From Zeugodacus cucurbitae (taxonomy: Eukaryota; Arthropoda; Insecta; Diptera; Tephritidae), in assembly GCF_028554725.1 (NCBI RefSeq), contig NC_071667.1, positions 50,895,501-50,959,500 of the forward strand: a stretch of 64,000 bases of DNA, written 5' to 3'. The notes beneath the pieces are model-generated. The model was given only the letters and a program-made list of their open reading frames with translations. It was not told the DNA's origin and ran no database searches. Position 1 is the first letter of the stretch; every line of letters starts with the position of its first letter. The position numbers and the translations under genes were made by a program. Positions 37,471-51,070 of the stretch are shown in pieces.

Positions 37471-37976
37471 CAATGGAACTTCTCTAACTCGAATCTCCAT
37501 AATCCACAAAAAAACTTCAAGTTAGAGAGACTTCGAGTTACAGAATTTTCATTAAAACATGCAATTTTTTAAAGAGGTATAAAATATAGATTTACCCACA
37601 GTTTTAGTCATTTATTTGTCAAAAAGTTTTATGAACATACGTTAAAAGACGTTTTCTGTAATTTTGTTTGTTGCATTTTGCTATTGTTTGGCTCTTGACG
37701 TTTGTATCCCACGCCTTTGTTAGATGATTTATGAAATCCATTACAGTAATATCATGTTAGAGTAATATCATATATTTTGTTCGCCTCCATACGATATAGG
37801 GACTCTTTTAAAATTCTGCCTCGATAGTAAAATTTTAAATTTTGTATTATGGCCAGGTCGAAAAGTTCGATTTATGGAAGGAAATTTGTATGAAATTTGA
37901 CTTCTATTTCCAATTTAAGAGTTCGAGTTATGGAGAACTTCGACTTATAGAAATTCGAGTTGTGGAAATTCCACTG
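37471..37976. mobile_element. pogo/Tigger-like MITE, copy 1
   Basis: The left end CAATGGAACTTCTCTAACTC matches the complement of the right end (CAGTGGAATTTCCACAACTC), and both are followed by GAA. TA dinucleotides flank both ends (37469-37470 and 37977-37978). The subterminal parts repeat the ACTCGAA motif several times in both orientations. It is 506 bp with no transposase. TA target duplication and CAGTGGAA-type ends point to the pogo/Tigger branch of Tc1/mariner (inference). Confidence 0.75.
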
Positions 37977-40900
37977 TAATTTTGTTATAAATAGCCATAA
38001 AATAGTTAGATCTAATAGGATTTCATAAACTATTGGAGTTAAGAATACTTCATTAATGGTTCATTCCCGCATCCTTGGTTTTTGGTTTCATCGACATATT
38101 TAAAGTTATTAATCAAAATTAGCAAACTCTCACTACATGTTCTGTAAGATCTATGAGCAGTTAATTCGGTTACGAGGATTCAATAAATATTGCAGACCAA
38201 CGAATACGAAATTCAAAAATTTCTAACGACTGACAAATGAACGGTTGAAAAGCATTCACAGTCGATTGTTTGGCGTGTGATCGACTCTAACAAAAGCACT
38301 GGTAATAGATAATCCCTCAGTAGTCGATTATTTCTGCCAGTCGACACTCGCAGTAGGGGTGTTAGTTTTGAAAGAGGTCTACATTATACGACCCATCATT
38401 GAATTGATTCCTGAGTAGTTAAATTTAAATCGATAGACATACACAAACGAGTTGTTGATACTTTTTAGACCTCTTTTATTTTACGTATAACAGCAGCCCA
38501 AAGCATCCAACAGAACAATTCAGCTCTAAATGAATCCCTTTTTGTATTTCACAAATTTTGTACTCTCAACTAAAGAAATTCGATTCCATTTTCGATTTTG
38601 ATTGAGTATATGTATAGATTGCTTTTACTACTGCACAAGTTGAATTATTTCAGCGGGTAACTAATCTAAAGTGATATTAGATCAATTACTAAACCAGTCG
38701 ATCTTTTCTAATTTCTATTTTACTTGTTTTTTTTTTATTCTTCGACATGTTTTTACAAATATTTATTAAGTATAATTGGCATAGCAGACTGTCAATTAGC
38801 CCTTTTTCCAATAGACCAATATAAACAATTTGCTAATTGACTCAATTAATTGGCTGTGAGAATCGCCTATAAGGTCATTTAACCCAAATTAAGTGTCATA
38901 AATTTTTTCCAAACTTTAATTTATGTACATATAACGTTGCGAATGCACCTGTGGGATAACATACTAAAAAATAAATATTTATCTAATGGAATTTAATTAA
39001 ACTGGCTAAGCTGATTTAATAAAGCGTGACTAACTATAAAACTCTCACGGTTAGCTTGAGATAATTTCTATATAATCTGCATCATTCAAATGAATAACTT
39101 TTCAAATCAAACAAACTCGCTAATGCTTTTTGCTCACTGGATACATATGATTGTGTGTCTAAACAGGTGTACTCGATTAAAATTGTATATAAATATGTGT
39201 GATGAACAACGTATGCAAATGAGTAAATTAATTGTTGTAAATGAAATGCAATAATACCGAGTATCCGAGGCAGGTTTGTCTATTTTCTTTGAGGTGCAAA
39301 TAATTGCATGTTAATGTTGCATGAATTGCAGCAAGAGCTGAGACAACAAATGAAATTAACAGCTAACCTTAACAGCTTGTAAACTTTTATTGCATATCAA
39401 CAATTGTGTTTATCGGTGCACAGTGGGGAAAAGAAATATTAAATTTTTATATAAGTATATCAAAAATAAAATAGAGTAATATTAACGGATAATAAAAGTA
39501 TATGTAATTTTTATGGAATAAAAATTATTTTAGTGACCAAAATTCCAAATTTCCATAATTTGAAAGAATTATTATATTTTTATTTTCATTTAAACTTATT
39601 AATATATTATTAAAAAATATTATTTGTAGTTTAAAATATAAAAAATATTTTGCTTATATTTTGCAGCTTTGACCTATTTCAATTTATTATTTACTAATAA
39701 TAGCTATTGTTATTTAAAGGTTAAAAAAATTATTTTTTCTATTTTTGTTCCAAGTATTCTTAAAAATATTTCCCAAATAACTTATTTCATATTCTTTATT
39801 TACAAAATTAAGTAAATATTGTTTGTTAAACCTTTGACAACTCTTTCACTCTGTTAGTTTCGATAAAATAATAATTCTTCATCTAATTACGAAACTTAAC
39901 CACAATAAGCTATTACCAAGCAGGCAATTTAGACAATTTGATCATTTTTATCTCTAATTGTTTTCGATTTATCATACAATGCTAATTAACATATGCTCCA
40001 TTAGTGCTTAACCCTGTGAAGTGTGTTCAGTATAGAAAAGCGTATTTTTGATGATACCAAATTCTAGGCCTAATGCAATGGAAGACACAGAAAGGAATAT
40101 GCTTTAAAAATCGACTAATCTTTCACAATTATATATTACGGTAAAATATCATACAGAAAAAAATCATATGTGTATAACGAAAGCCTTATTAACTGGGTTA
40201 AATTAATTGACTTTATATTTCTTAACCGATGGAGTGGTTCAGGAATAGTAAAATTGTGAGTTATTTAACCAAGACCAAACCGATAATTTTTACCTAGATT
40301 TTATGACAAGAATATATTCAAGACGTATGAGAATTGACTTACAATAAAAATTATATACGAATAAATTGCTAGTAAAACGAAATGTCAAAAGAGTGATACG
40401 AAGATGGAAAATACCTTACGATTCCTCTCCACACCAAAATGAATTAAAATATGCAAATATTGGCAAATTCTGTTATAGAGTTTTTAGACAGCCAAATAAA
40501 TTGATCAATTAAAATTGTTTGCCTTTTATACTGCCGGCTACTCAATAACCGATCACCGTTATACATTTTTGTTTTTGCTTTTCATAATAAGTTGGTAAGT
40601 TTATCAATTGATTGATATTTTTAGCAGCGACATCAATCGTAGCTTTTTTATCAAAAAATTCAGCCAATCGCAGACATAGAACGTATATCGTACGTCTTTG
40701 TTGCAGAGTTGCATTTCATTTTCAAGTCGATTAAAATTTAATTAATAATCAATGTAGATTTTTATTTTGTATGGTAAATCGATCTTAATAAGCGTTTTAA
40801 TCGAGCAGAGGCCGGTTAATTGATCAATTAGCTCCTGTGTAAAAAGCAATTTAAGTTAAAGTTATAAAAGTCTTAGATTCTGTCAACTTATGCTTTTTTA

Positions 40901-42560
40901 TCAGAAATATATTGATTACTTTTGCCCACGGTGCGGCGTCAGCAATGGCCTTCCAAACATCTCCGTTTCATACACGAATGCATAAATTTTTTCAAAGGAG
41001 TGTTTACGAATATTTCACTGCGCCTATTTGCATTAAAAAGCACATAAAAGTGCAGGTGTAAATTAACACTAAATACGTTGGAGTTTCGAAGGAGAAGGGG
41101 CTTGCAGCTTGCATTTTATTGAAAATGTGTGAAGAAAGCAAAAAATGCTTTTTATTCATTTCCACTTTTACTTTTTTATTTGCATATTTAGCGTTCGGCA
41201 ACTGCATTACTTCAGCAAGTTGTTGAAAGCAGGCGCCGTTGTAAATTATGAACGTTACTCCCATTCATGACACCACAACAATGTAACTGTTGTATTTTGG
41301 CGCGTCAAGTGCGATGTTGTGTCGGCAACAATCGCACCTGGCCGCCTACCCCTCCATGCCGTCATATTTATGCATTCAGCTCATTTCGTTCATTCATTCA
41401 TTATGTTTGTTTGTTATACTTTTGTTTGCGCTCAAATAAATCAACTAAAGCGACGACAACACGCTGCCAAAAGCATCAACAACAAACACCACAAGGCGGT
41501 TCACAATAGCGACGCGCTCAGTTGAAAAGTAAAAAATAAAAGAAAAAAATTTGTGATCATAAAATATTTGAGGTATTATGACGTTTCTGCTTGCCAGACG
41601 TTGCGACGGCGGCGACATCGCGTTTAGGTGCTCGACCGCGAGAAATAACAACAAAATTAAGCGCTGACATGTGGTGGCTTCAACCGGCAAGTGACAGCTG
41701 ACAGTTGCAATGACAGTCGGTCGCACAAATTTCGTATACATTTCGGTAATTATAAAATATGAATTGCGGTTTTAATGAGTTACTACTGTGCGCCATTTTA
41801 CTTGGCTCTTTCTTTAGCAACATTTTCTTTTCTTCTCATTATACTATATCTCCAGTCTCTGTACATTATTTCATTAATATTTTTTATATCTTTTTTTATT
41901 TCGTACAAACTTATTTAACTTTTCTACTTTTGTCACATCATTCAATTAAAATTAAAAAAACATATATGTATTTGTGTTAGAGCGGTTCAGTTTTTTTGGA
42001 GACCATTCACACTACTTATATAACCAATATTACAAATTGGTAATTATTTATCTTTGTTTCCTGAGTATAATTGTTTATATAAAGAAAGGTGCGCAAATTA
42101 ATATATCACTTACAACTCAAAGTTTATTTTGCTTTTTTCACGCAATATTGAAACGATAAAAGTCTGGAAATTCCATAATTCGTTCAAAAATGGTTAAAGA
42201 GTCTCAACGAAATCAAAACTGTGTTCCGGATTTCAGAGGGACACTTTTTAATTGAAATATCATTCTAATGCAGAAGCATAAAATAATATTGGTTCTTTCC
42301 TTCAAAGTATACCTTAACCTTAATGAATGCTTTACAGTGAACATTCATTTAATACCTGAGTTCAGCAAAATGTCGCTTAAGACTAGTTAGTTGGGTTAGG
42401 TTAATGATGGGGCGAATAGTATCCGATATTTGTATAATTTTATAATTCTACTTCTGGTTCGTTCTTTTAAAAAGTTAAAAATATTTGAAAAGTAGGTCGA
42501 AATGAGTGTTCCCAAATACATTCTGCCGAATGTAAATTCGGAAATTTGAAATAAAACACA
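37977..42560. other. AT-rich non-coding stretch
   Basis: No gene is recognised in 4.6 kb. The interval 39430-39830 is extremely AT-rich. Around 41260-41740 the sequence is GC-richer, with open frames on both strands that have no recognisable family. The TGATCAATT/AATTGATCA word is frequent (for example near 40500 and 40820). Confidence 0.4.
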
Positions 42561-43145
42561 AACAACTTACATATCAATCATCTAAATTTATTATATCCCC
42601 TTCAAAATAGGGCCCATCTAAGGCAATGCACTGTTTCCAACGAATAATCCAATCATCGAAGCACTTTTTAAAGCTATATTCTGGGATGGCCTTCAGTTCT
42701 CGTTGCGAATTAGTTTTGATGTCTTCAATGCTCTCAAAACGGGTTACACGAAGTGGTAATTTGAAACAGGAAAAAGTCACACGGATTTTTGTTCAAAAAC
42801 TCGTTCACAATGATCGCTTTCATTCAGATCTTTCGGCACCAATCGCGCTGCGACTTTTCGCATACCCAAAACATCAACCAAAATATGACGAGTGGTCTCA
42901 TGAGACATGCCCATTATTTGGGCTATCTCTCGCACACTATAATGACGATATTCGAGCATCATTTCCTTTATTTTGTCGGCGTTTTCTTCAGTTGAAGAGG
43001 TCGAAGGCCGTCCTGAACGTGGCAAATCGTTCACTTCTTCTCGCCCCTCTTTGAACGATTTATACCAATCGTAAACTTGAGTTTTCGACATGGTTGAATC
43101 ACCAAATGTTTTTTTCAACATTTCCAACGTTTTGGCACAAGAAAT
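42561..43145 (-). mobile_element. Internally deleted mariner element
   Basis: On the complement the N-terminal region is well preserved: EMLKKTFGDSTMSKTQVYDW, YKSFKEGREEVNDLPRSGRP, then MGMSHETTRHILVDVLGMRK (paired helix-turn-helix domains). After PKDLN it jumps into IVNEFLNKN, then CDFFLFQ, and to the C-terminal tail SIEDIKTNSQRELKAIPEYS, KKCFDDW and CIALDGPYFEGD. About half of the transposase, including the first two catalytic Asp residues, is missing. Target or terminal repeats were not identified, so the ends are approximate. Confidence 0.8.
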
Positions 43146-43756
43146 TTCATTTTTTCATTTCAGCATAACCTATTATATTATTTAAATACATTTTAGCCTT
43201 GAATAATATTTATTGACCACTTACCAAAGCACTATTTAAAGTCCTTCATCCCTTACGGATTGAACTGTGGACTGAAGCGCCTTAAATCAGTGTTTAGAAA
43301 GCATATTGCTAGCCACCTTTCTAATTAAAAAGTTTCACTTTACATTTTTTATTCATTCAAAATTTCCGTATTTTGCCTATACATAGACTATGTGGTTATC
43401 CGCAAACATAAATCTGTTTTTTTAGTTTCTCATATTTAAGGTTGATAAATTTTTATGAGTTTCTGGCCCCAAAATGGGATCTCACAAATGTCTTCGGATT
43501 GTCCTTCGGTTGCTCCAAACCTTCTGAGAGCTAGTATTCGGGTTCTTCTTACTATTTCAACGATTTTTCGGCCACTTCGGGTTTTTATCGTTTCAAACCA
43601 AATAAGTTTAGTTTATTTCTTCGTTTTAGGCAACTTGAAACTATTTTCGTGGAACAGCAATATTTTTTTGGTCGATCTTTGCTTAAGTTTTTATAATTAA
43701 TGCTTATTTTCTGTACCGTTATGTGAATCTTAAAACACGATTTTAGATAAAACTTC
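43146..43756. other. Non-coding stretch
   Basis: Nothing is recognised. The 81-codon open frame at 43455-43700 has no visible motif. Confidence 0.4.
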
Positions 43757-44587
43757 TATAGCAAATAGATCTTCTTCTTCTTGACTGGCGTAGACACCGC
43801 TTACGCAGTTATAGCCGAGTCGAAAACAGCGCGCCACGTATCCCTCCTTCTGGCAGTTTGGCGCCAATTGGTTATACCAAGCGAAGCCAGGTCCCTCTCC
43901 ACCTGGTCCTTACATCGGGGTGGAGGTCTCCCTCTTACCTGGCTTCCACCAGCGGGTACTGCATCGAATACTTTCAGAGCTGGATCACTTTCATCCATTC
44001 GAACAACATGACCTAGCCAGCGTAGCCGCTGTTTTTTATTCGCTGGACTCTGTCTATGTCGTCGAATAACACATACAGCTGCATTCGGTATTCGCCGTTG
44101 CCAATGTTTAAGGGACCATAAATCTTCCGCAAAACCTTTTCTTGAAAACTCCTAGTGCCGTCTCATCGGATGTTGACATCGTCCACGCTTCTGCACCGTA
44201 AAGTAGGACGGGAATGATGAGAGACTTGTAGAATTTGGTTTTTGTTCGTCGAGAGAGGACTTTACTTTTCAATTGCCTACTTAGTCCATAGTAGCACCTG
44301 TTGGCAAGAGTGATTCTGCGTTGGATTTCCAGGCTAGCTTGTTATTGCTGTTAATGCTGGTTCCCAGGTAGACGAAACTATCTACAACCTCAAAGTTATG
44401 ACTGTCAACAGTGACGTGGGAGCCAAGACGAGAATGCGCTGACTGTTTATTTGATGACAAGAGATATTTCGTCTTGTCCTCGTTCACCACCAGACACATA
44501 CGCTTCGCTTCCTTATCCAGTCTGGAAAAAGCAGAACTAACGGCGCGGGTGTTGTTTCCAATGATATAGATATATAGCAAATAGATC
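43757..44587 (-). mobile_element. 5'-truncated non-LTR retrotransposon with perfect 15-bp target-site duplication
   Basis: The insert 43772-44572 is flanked by TATAGCAAATAGATC at 43757-43771 and again at 44573-44587. On the complement it carries the C-terminal part of a LINE polyprotein: FSRLDKEAKRMCLVVNEDKT, KYLLSSNKQSAHS, FEVVDSFVYLGTSINSNN, then after frame changes YKSLIIPVLLYGAEAWT, RLRWLGHVVRMDE and GRPPPRCKDQVERDLASLGI, TNWRQ. It ends in a short 3' tail of AAG repeats (CTT on the plus strand at 43771-43781). The 5' end is truncated in the reverse-transcriptase thumb region, as is usual for target-primed insertion. At least two frameshifts make it inactive. Confidence 0.9.
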
Positions 44588-44618
44588 AGGGTTTCGAATT
44601 AAAGCAAATTGACACTTA

Positions 44619-45398
44619 CTACGTTTATGCTTCATTTCTACTCGGTCATATTCTACATGGGTAAAGCCTATAAGCATAAACGGCAAATACTCTACTCGAG
44701 GTAAATTCTGAATAGAATTAAATTGAGGGCGGCCACGTATTATAAATTTTGATAGAATTTTTGGTAAATAACTAAATTTTTAGCGAAAAATTGGCAATAC
44801 GGGAACCCTGTATATGCAATTTGTCAAAACAATATACGCCGCTGCTGAGTCCAATAACAGATATATGTCCGTATTTTCCAGATATAAGGGGTGTGCGGCA
44901 TAAATCGGTTGAGAAGTGTTCGGGCAGATATGCACGAGCAAAACCGACCACTGAACGACCCAAAAACCGGTTTTTCTATGAAAACCGACTACCCAATCGT
45001 CGAAGTTTGTGCAAAAAACCGGTTTTCGTTACACCATCCGACTACCCACAGTGCCACGGGTGGGCCACAAAAAACCGGTGCCAAAAAGTAACCTACACTA
45101 GTAGGTACCAGGCGTTTGCCGCAAAAATTCGGTAGTAAGTGGGGCATGGTTTTTTAGCGAAAAATTGGCAATACGGGAGCCCTGTATATGAAATTTGTCA
45201 AAACAATATACACCGGCGAAAAAAATCAGCTGATTTGACCTTCAACTTAACTCCGAGTTAACTCGTCTACATACGTAAAGAAAATGTGTATATTCTATCC
45301 GAGTAAATCATTTAACTCGTGATGAAAAGGTGTTCATGCATGTGGGTTGAACTTACCCGTGTATAATATAACCGAGTAGAAATTCAGCATAAACGTAG
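44619..45398. mobile_element. TIR transposon, non-autonomous, with nested direct repeats and 52-bp array
   Basis: The left end CTACGTTTATGC and about 46 bp following match the complement of the right end (45353-45398) with about five mismatches. TA flanks both ends. Inside, a roughly 65-bp direct repeat (beginning TAGCGAAAAATTGGCAATAC) occurs at 44780-44842 and 45153-45217. Between these copies lies an array whose AAAACCGGTTTT-type palindromes are centred near 44968, 45020 and 45076, with CCGACTACCCA twice. Frames open across it (114 codons at 44791-45135) are a by-product of the repeats. No transposase is present. Confidence 0.75.
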
Positions 45399-48300
45399 TA
45401 ACTGCTATTAATATGAACAGAACTGTACATCTGCTTTGCCTTTGTAACATTGTCACTTCCGAAATTCTATAGCTTCTTTAACTAATACATTTTTTTCTAC
45501 CGGCAAGTTAAGAAAACTAAAATATTTTAAATTTTACGTAGTATGTGTAGAACAATTCATTTTAGAAGGTCCTTGTTTAATTATGAATTTTTGCTGATCA
45601 GTTCTCCAGTAACAAGTTAAATAATTTTCGTCAAATGGAGACCCACCCTAATGTACATACATTTCTGATGTGTTCACATAACTGCATACCTTTCATTAAT
45701 ATGACATTTTTGAGATATTTTTATATTTTCTTTGACGAAATTTTCCGTACTTTCCTGCATTCAAACACACACACTCGCATATATATTAGTTAGCGGTATA
45801 GTAACTTGTAGCTCTTTTAAGCCACTGTTTTGCCTGTGTGCTGTAGGTATGCCGCCTGGCCGTTTAACCCTCCTCTGCCCACCGCTGGTTGAAATCATTT
45901 TTGGCTCATCAGAGCATGAAATATTTTGTTTACTATACTTACACACGCTCGCATACTCGTACATATGAATACATTTTGGTTTTCATGCGACGCTGCATGC
46001 TTCTGTCCGCCACTGTTTGTATGCATGTTACAGTTATTTTATAATACCTTCTCAATTGTATTTTGCCACAATTTGGCTTGCTATTTTAGTCATTCCGCGG
46101 CATATTTCTCATCCCGCAGACACACACACTCATAGCTATTTGAGTATAGCTTGCCTGCCTGTTTACTTACTCCACACCTGTTGCGTCTTTTACTTACATA
46201 CTTACTTTGATTGCCTTTGCTATCTTTATTTTCTGTTTTTGTTGTTTTGATTTAGTTGTGCAAAGTTTATGTAATAATTGCAATTAAAATTTTGAGCGCA
46301 TTTTTTCATCAATTTCAACATCGCACATATTTTCGTGGTTACTGCTGTTTTTGTTGTTGTTGTTGGTGGTGGTCGTATGCATCTAAAAATTTTACAAATG
46401 CATACGAACATATACATATATATATGCATACGACTGCATGGCACGCAAGCAAATCGAAAAAACTGTGTGTGTTGTTTTTGTTGTGCAGACTTTTCGCCTT
46501 GTGGCTGGCGTCGGTGATGTGCAATATTCACCGTTAATTGCTCTAAATTTCTGAAATTACTTAGATTTTTATGAAATTAAATTCGAAATCAATTTGCCAG
46601 CTGCGAAGCACACTGAAGAGTCAACAATTGTGTTTGTAAATGTTTTTTAGGTATTTTTCAATTACTTTTAATTTTTTTTTGTATTTACCTAGTCAATTGC
46701 ATTCTGTTTTGAACTACTTAATTTTTAAATATTTTGCTAATATTTTATACAACATTATATACATTTTTTCTTTAATTTTTTTCTTGTTTTTATTTATGAT
46801 TTTTTAGTATTTAAATTAATTTATTTTTTTTATTTAATTTTTTTTTTATATTTAATTTATTTTATTCTATTTCATTTAATTTTATTTTTTAAATTTTCCC
46901 TGTTAATAAAAAACATCTTTGTATTTGAACTTAATCATGCGGAAATATTGTTAGTTTGCTTTATTCAATACAGAATAAGCTCATTACAATAGATTATCTA
47001 CAGTTGTGTGCATCTAAATAGATCAAGTAATTCGAAAAACATATTTTCAAATCAAGAAATGCACTGCAATTTTGCTTTTAGAATATCTGCGTAAAGCATA
47101 AAATGCTTTCAAAGACCTTAACGTAATAATTATTAAATAAAATGTATTTCTAAAAAAATTTAACTAGTGGTGCAATATTCGTCGCTAAATCACTGTCAGA
47201 CACATTCAAAAATCAGAACTTTGGGAATATAAATGTTACAAATTTTTCTTTTTAGACGAATTTTTCTCCAGCGAAATCATTCGCCATACACAGGAACAGG
47301 TGGCACAAAATTGGTACCAGGCCCAGACTATAAGATTGATGATAAGATGGATGCATAGTAACCTCCTGTTGACTGTTTCAGGGCGATTGCTTCCTTCAGA
47401 CGGTCTAATTGTTCAGGTCTGAATAAATAATTTGGTCATAGGGGGGGCAGCTCATAGTAGTTGATTCACTGATTATTCAATCAAACAGAATGCAAAACCT
47501 TTCTGATCGTAAATCTTGACTTGGCCACAGATTTTATTTTTCTAACACTATATAGTGTGACTTGTGAGGGGAAAAAATAAGAAACATTTTTCATAATGAT
47601 AAATCTAAATTTCCTTATAACGTTCTTTATAAAGTTTCGAAAGCTGTCAAGGATGAATTAAAATTCATAGAAAGGTGTGAAAGTTGAAATAATGGCTTCC
47701 ATTTCACTGAAGTATGTACAGCAGAAACCTCTATTTGACAGTACTTTGACAACTTTTGACATTCCAATCCCTTGTAAACGATATTTTGTGGTTGGTAATT
47801 AAAGGTATGACCTTTATAAATAATCTCTGGTTTCAGCGGTTAAGAAACTGAAGGCGAATAACAATTTTACAACAGTATTTCTATTAAATATGTACTACTA
47901 TATCCGTTGACTAATTTTCTTTTTCAGAATATATTTGTAATATTAATTACAATCGATGCGGTAATCTTGACTTTGTATTTATTGTTTGCAACGGAATAAG
48001 CAAAAATAAGTATATTTTTTCTTTGAGAGTGAACTTCCTCATTTGTCAACTTTCTAGGTGTAAATCACAGTGTTGACAACACAACTATTTCCAAGAAGCA
48101 TAATTTTCGTTATGCTCACTTCGCACAAATTTCCGCCTACAAAGCACTAATCAACTTCACAAATTACCAAAACCGAAAGTGAAATTAATTTCTTTTGTGG
48201 TTGGCTGCGGCGGCATGAATGTCTCACTCATTTATTTCATAATTTCATGTTGTCATTTGTCACGAGCAATTTCAACGCTAAAATTTCTTGAGTTGAGGTG

Positions 48301-50700
48301 TGCGCACATGGCTTCATTCACAATTCTACGATTGAAATGTATTATTATTTAATATTATTGCGGTTTTTCTATCATTTGCGCGAGATAGAGCCAAGCTCAT
48401 GGTTGCACGACAAACAGCATTGATTTTTTGCAAAATTGGTGGTTAGGATAGATTATGAAGTGTAGAAAAATATTTAATATTTATTTTATACAGGGTGACC
48501 AGATAAGAATTTGTTTTTTTTTTTTTGTGGAATGCTAATAAGCTTAACCTGCAAACACACAAATTTCTGTTGGTTCAAAATTTATAAAATTCTTTAACCA
48601 TTTGAGCAAATTGCTCTGGGAATGCCAAGATCAGTGAGAAGCATTTGGATGATTTTGATTTCATATTACCTAAACCACTTGGCCAACTTAAACTTTATTG
48701 TTTAAAAAATACCTAACAGTACTTCTTACTGGTAGTACAGAGCTGAAATTGGTATCATTGGTTTATAAACGTAATTATCTCTCATCATATCTAAATATAG
48801 AAATCGGTCCTGGCCTTTCTCACCTCCAATAATTCGAATATATTTATAATGTTTTTTTTCTTTTTTCATAATTGATTCGTTAGTTGATATACCACTTCTC
48901 TTCAGTTCTTACATGTTCTTTTCATTCTTCTAGAGTAGAGATAATCAGCATAACCTTAAATGTATGAGTTTCAAATTTAACAGTCAACCTTACTGTCATT
49001 CTAACTATGATCAAATCAACCTATCTGTACTTGTCTTCTTAAAGTTGGATGCTATGAACCGATCATTCCTTGGCAAAATTAACGGATCTTATTTCATACA
49101 TAGGAATTATATTCATTAATGTTTTAAAAATCAATTTACCTTAATTGAATTCAATTAAATAAATATAAGCGAGTAACAACATGGTGAATCGAAGACACAA
49201 ATTCTTCATTTGCTGACTTATCACCCTTTATTGTACATGAAATGCCTACCACCAAGGCTTTTCATTAGCCAAAACCAAAAGTCGGCCTCTAATTTGCGGT
49301 TTGCCTTAGATTTGTTTGTCGTTTCATATGGCTGATATTAAATTTAACTATTAGAAAACACGTGATTAACGAATAAAACTAACAACGTTAATGAAATCGA
49401 GATAAAGTAAAACGTCAAATGCAATAAAATTTTAAATTAAGTAAAAAGTAAAAGTTAATTATTTGCCATTGCTTTTCTTTCTAAACTTGTTGCTTTTGCT
49501 TTGGCGCGTTCACATGTCAGCCAACTGCTGGTACTCGGTGAACTAAGTATCACTTGCGATTTAATTGAATGTCATTGACTTGGGTCATATTGTTAGTGAG
49601 CCAATGTTGTATAACAGTACATGTGTGATTATTTCTTTCTTTCTTTTTTTTGTTGCTTTTTTTTGCAAAAATAATACAAGATCGCTGTAAAGTGATTGTT
49701 TCCATACACAATTATACATCAGTATTTAAGTGTGCGCGCCTTTTGGGCGTCTATGGGTGCGACTTTTCTGCCATTTTTGTGTTTTGCTCACATTTTTTAT
49801 TTTGCTCTGCATTTAATTGCGAATTTTCCCCAAAAAAACCAAAAGACAACGCTTACTTTCTGCCATTTGTTTCTCACACACACACACAAACACATGTACA
49901 GACGTAATGATATGTGTCCATTTATAGTTTTTTTTTTATGGCGAACTCTCATTAAATTGGGTAGTAAACTTTTATTTTTTTATGCTCTCGCACATCTGTA
50001 GCGCCTCGCAATCGCACATGGAGTAAGTGGAGCGTTTTGGCCTTTCATCTTGATTGAATAATTGGCTGAAATTGCTCAAGTGCGACTAATTTTTTTCACC
50101 ATATGAATATGTAACAAGTACCGCAAGTGCCTATGGTAATGAAAGTCGCCAATGTATATTTATGTGTATATGTAAATTTTTATTATCGAAAGTGAAAATA
50201 ATCGTTTACTGGATTTGGCTTTAACATGCTTTTTCACGGAAGGCTTTCCCAAAATCTTGTATTTTCTATCATATTTTAATTCTATTTTAATTTATTGGTG
50301 ATTATGATTACAGACGAAACATGAATAAGCTCTAATTGATCAATTTTAGTAAGTGGGTAACTAGGAAATATTTAAGCGTTATTCACCATAATGGTTAAAA
50401 TGATGATAAAGATAAATAAAAATCGGTTATATACATACATAAAGCCAAAAATAAAGACGGGTATTTAAAAATATAAAATAAACCCACTTATATGTAATTC
50501 AACACACGTAATTCACCACCTAATTCACCACACTCAAACTTACTACGCCCAATCTGAACTGAACTTATTATACAAGTAATACTAACTACTTATCACAGGG
50601 ATACTCACCACACATGCTAAATTAACTAACATTTCCAGAGATCTTAAAAACTAAAAAAACAATTATAAATATTCACCACTCTCCAATTAATCCGAATATA
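45399..50700. other. Non-coding stretch
   Basis: No gene is recognised. The interval 46640-46910 is dominated by T runs. Around 46340-46380 are TTG/TGG repeats, and 49870-49895 is a CA microsatellite. Open frames at 45732-46540 and 49650-50000 are low-complexity Cys/Phe/Leu/His-rich peptides from T- and TG-rich DNA. Confidence 0.4.
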
Positions 50701-51070
50701 TAAACTCTTTCAACAAAATGGCCTTAGGTTATGTCAAGGGTTATATCTCAACGACCGCAGAGAATCTCACTTAGACAGCTTCGACTGCCCTTTGTGGCAC
50801 CCAACTACACCTAACGAATTTAAAGACCCTCTCGATTCGACAAAGCACATGGACACTCAAATTTCTTACGACGGCTAATGTCGATTCCAGACGCTGTGTT
50901 CGCCGAAGGTGTGCCTACCAAGGTGTTTCAATCTTAGTCTACCGAATGCTGGATATTGAATGGAAGTACTTGGATGATTCCTCTTCGACTGGTTGAGTTG
51001 ATTGAGTGCTTCCGACTGGACCGGAGAGAAAAGGCATGCCATATGCACCTACTTCTGGGGAGTGTCTGAT
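50701..51070. repeat. Possible old interspersed repeat
   Basis: A GC-richer block (starting near GGCCTTAGGTTATGTCAAGG and ending near GGGGAGTGTCTGATATAC) interrupts AT-rich sequence and has the look of a decayed dispersed element. No coding motif is visible and I cannot name the family. Confidence 0.25.

Noticed and set aside
44791..45135. 114-codon frame inside the TIR element
   Set aside because: It is composed of the element's direct repeats and CCGG array, with other frames open over the same bases. It has no family resemblance.
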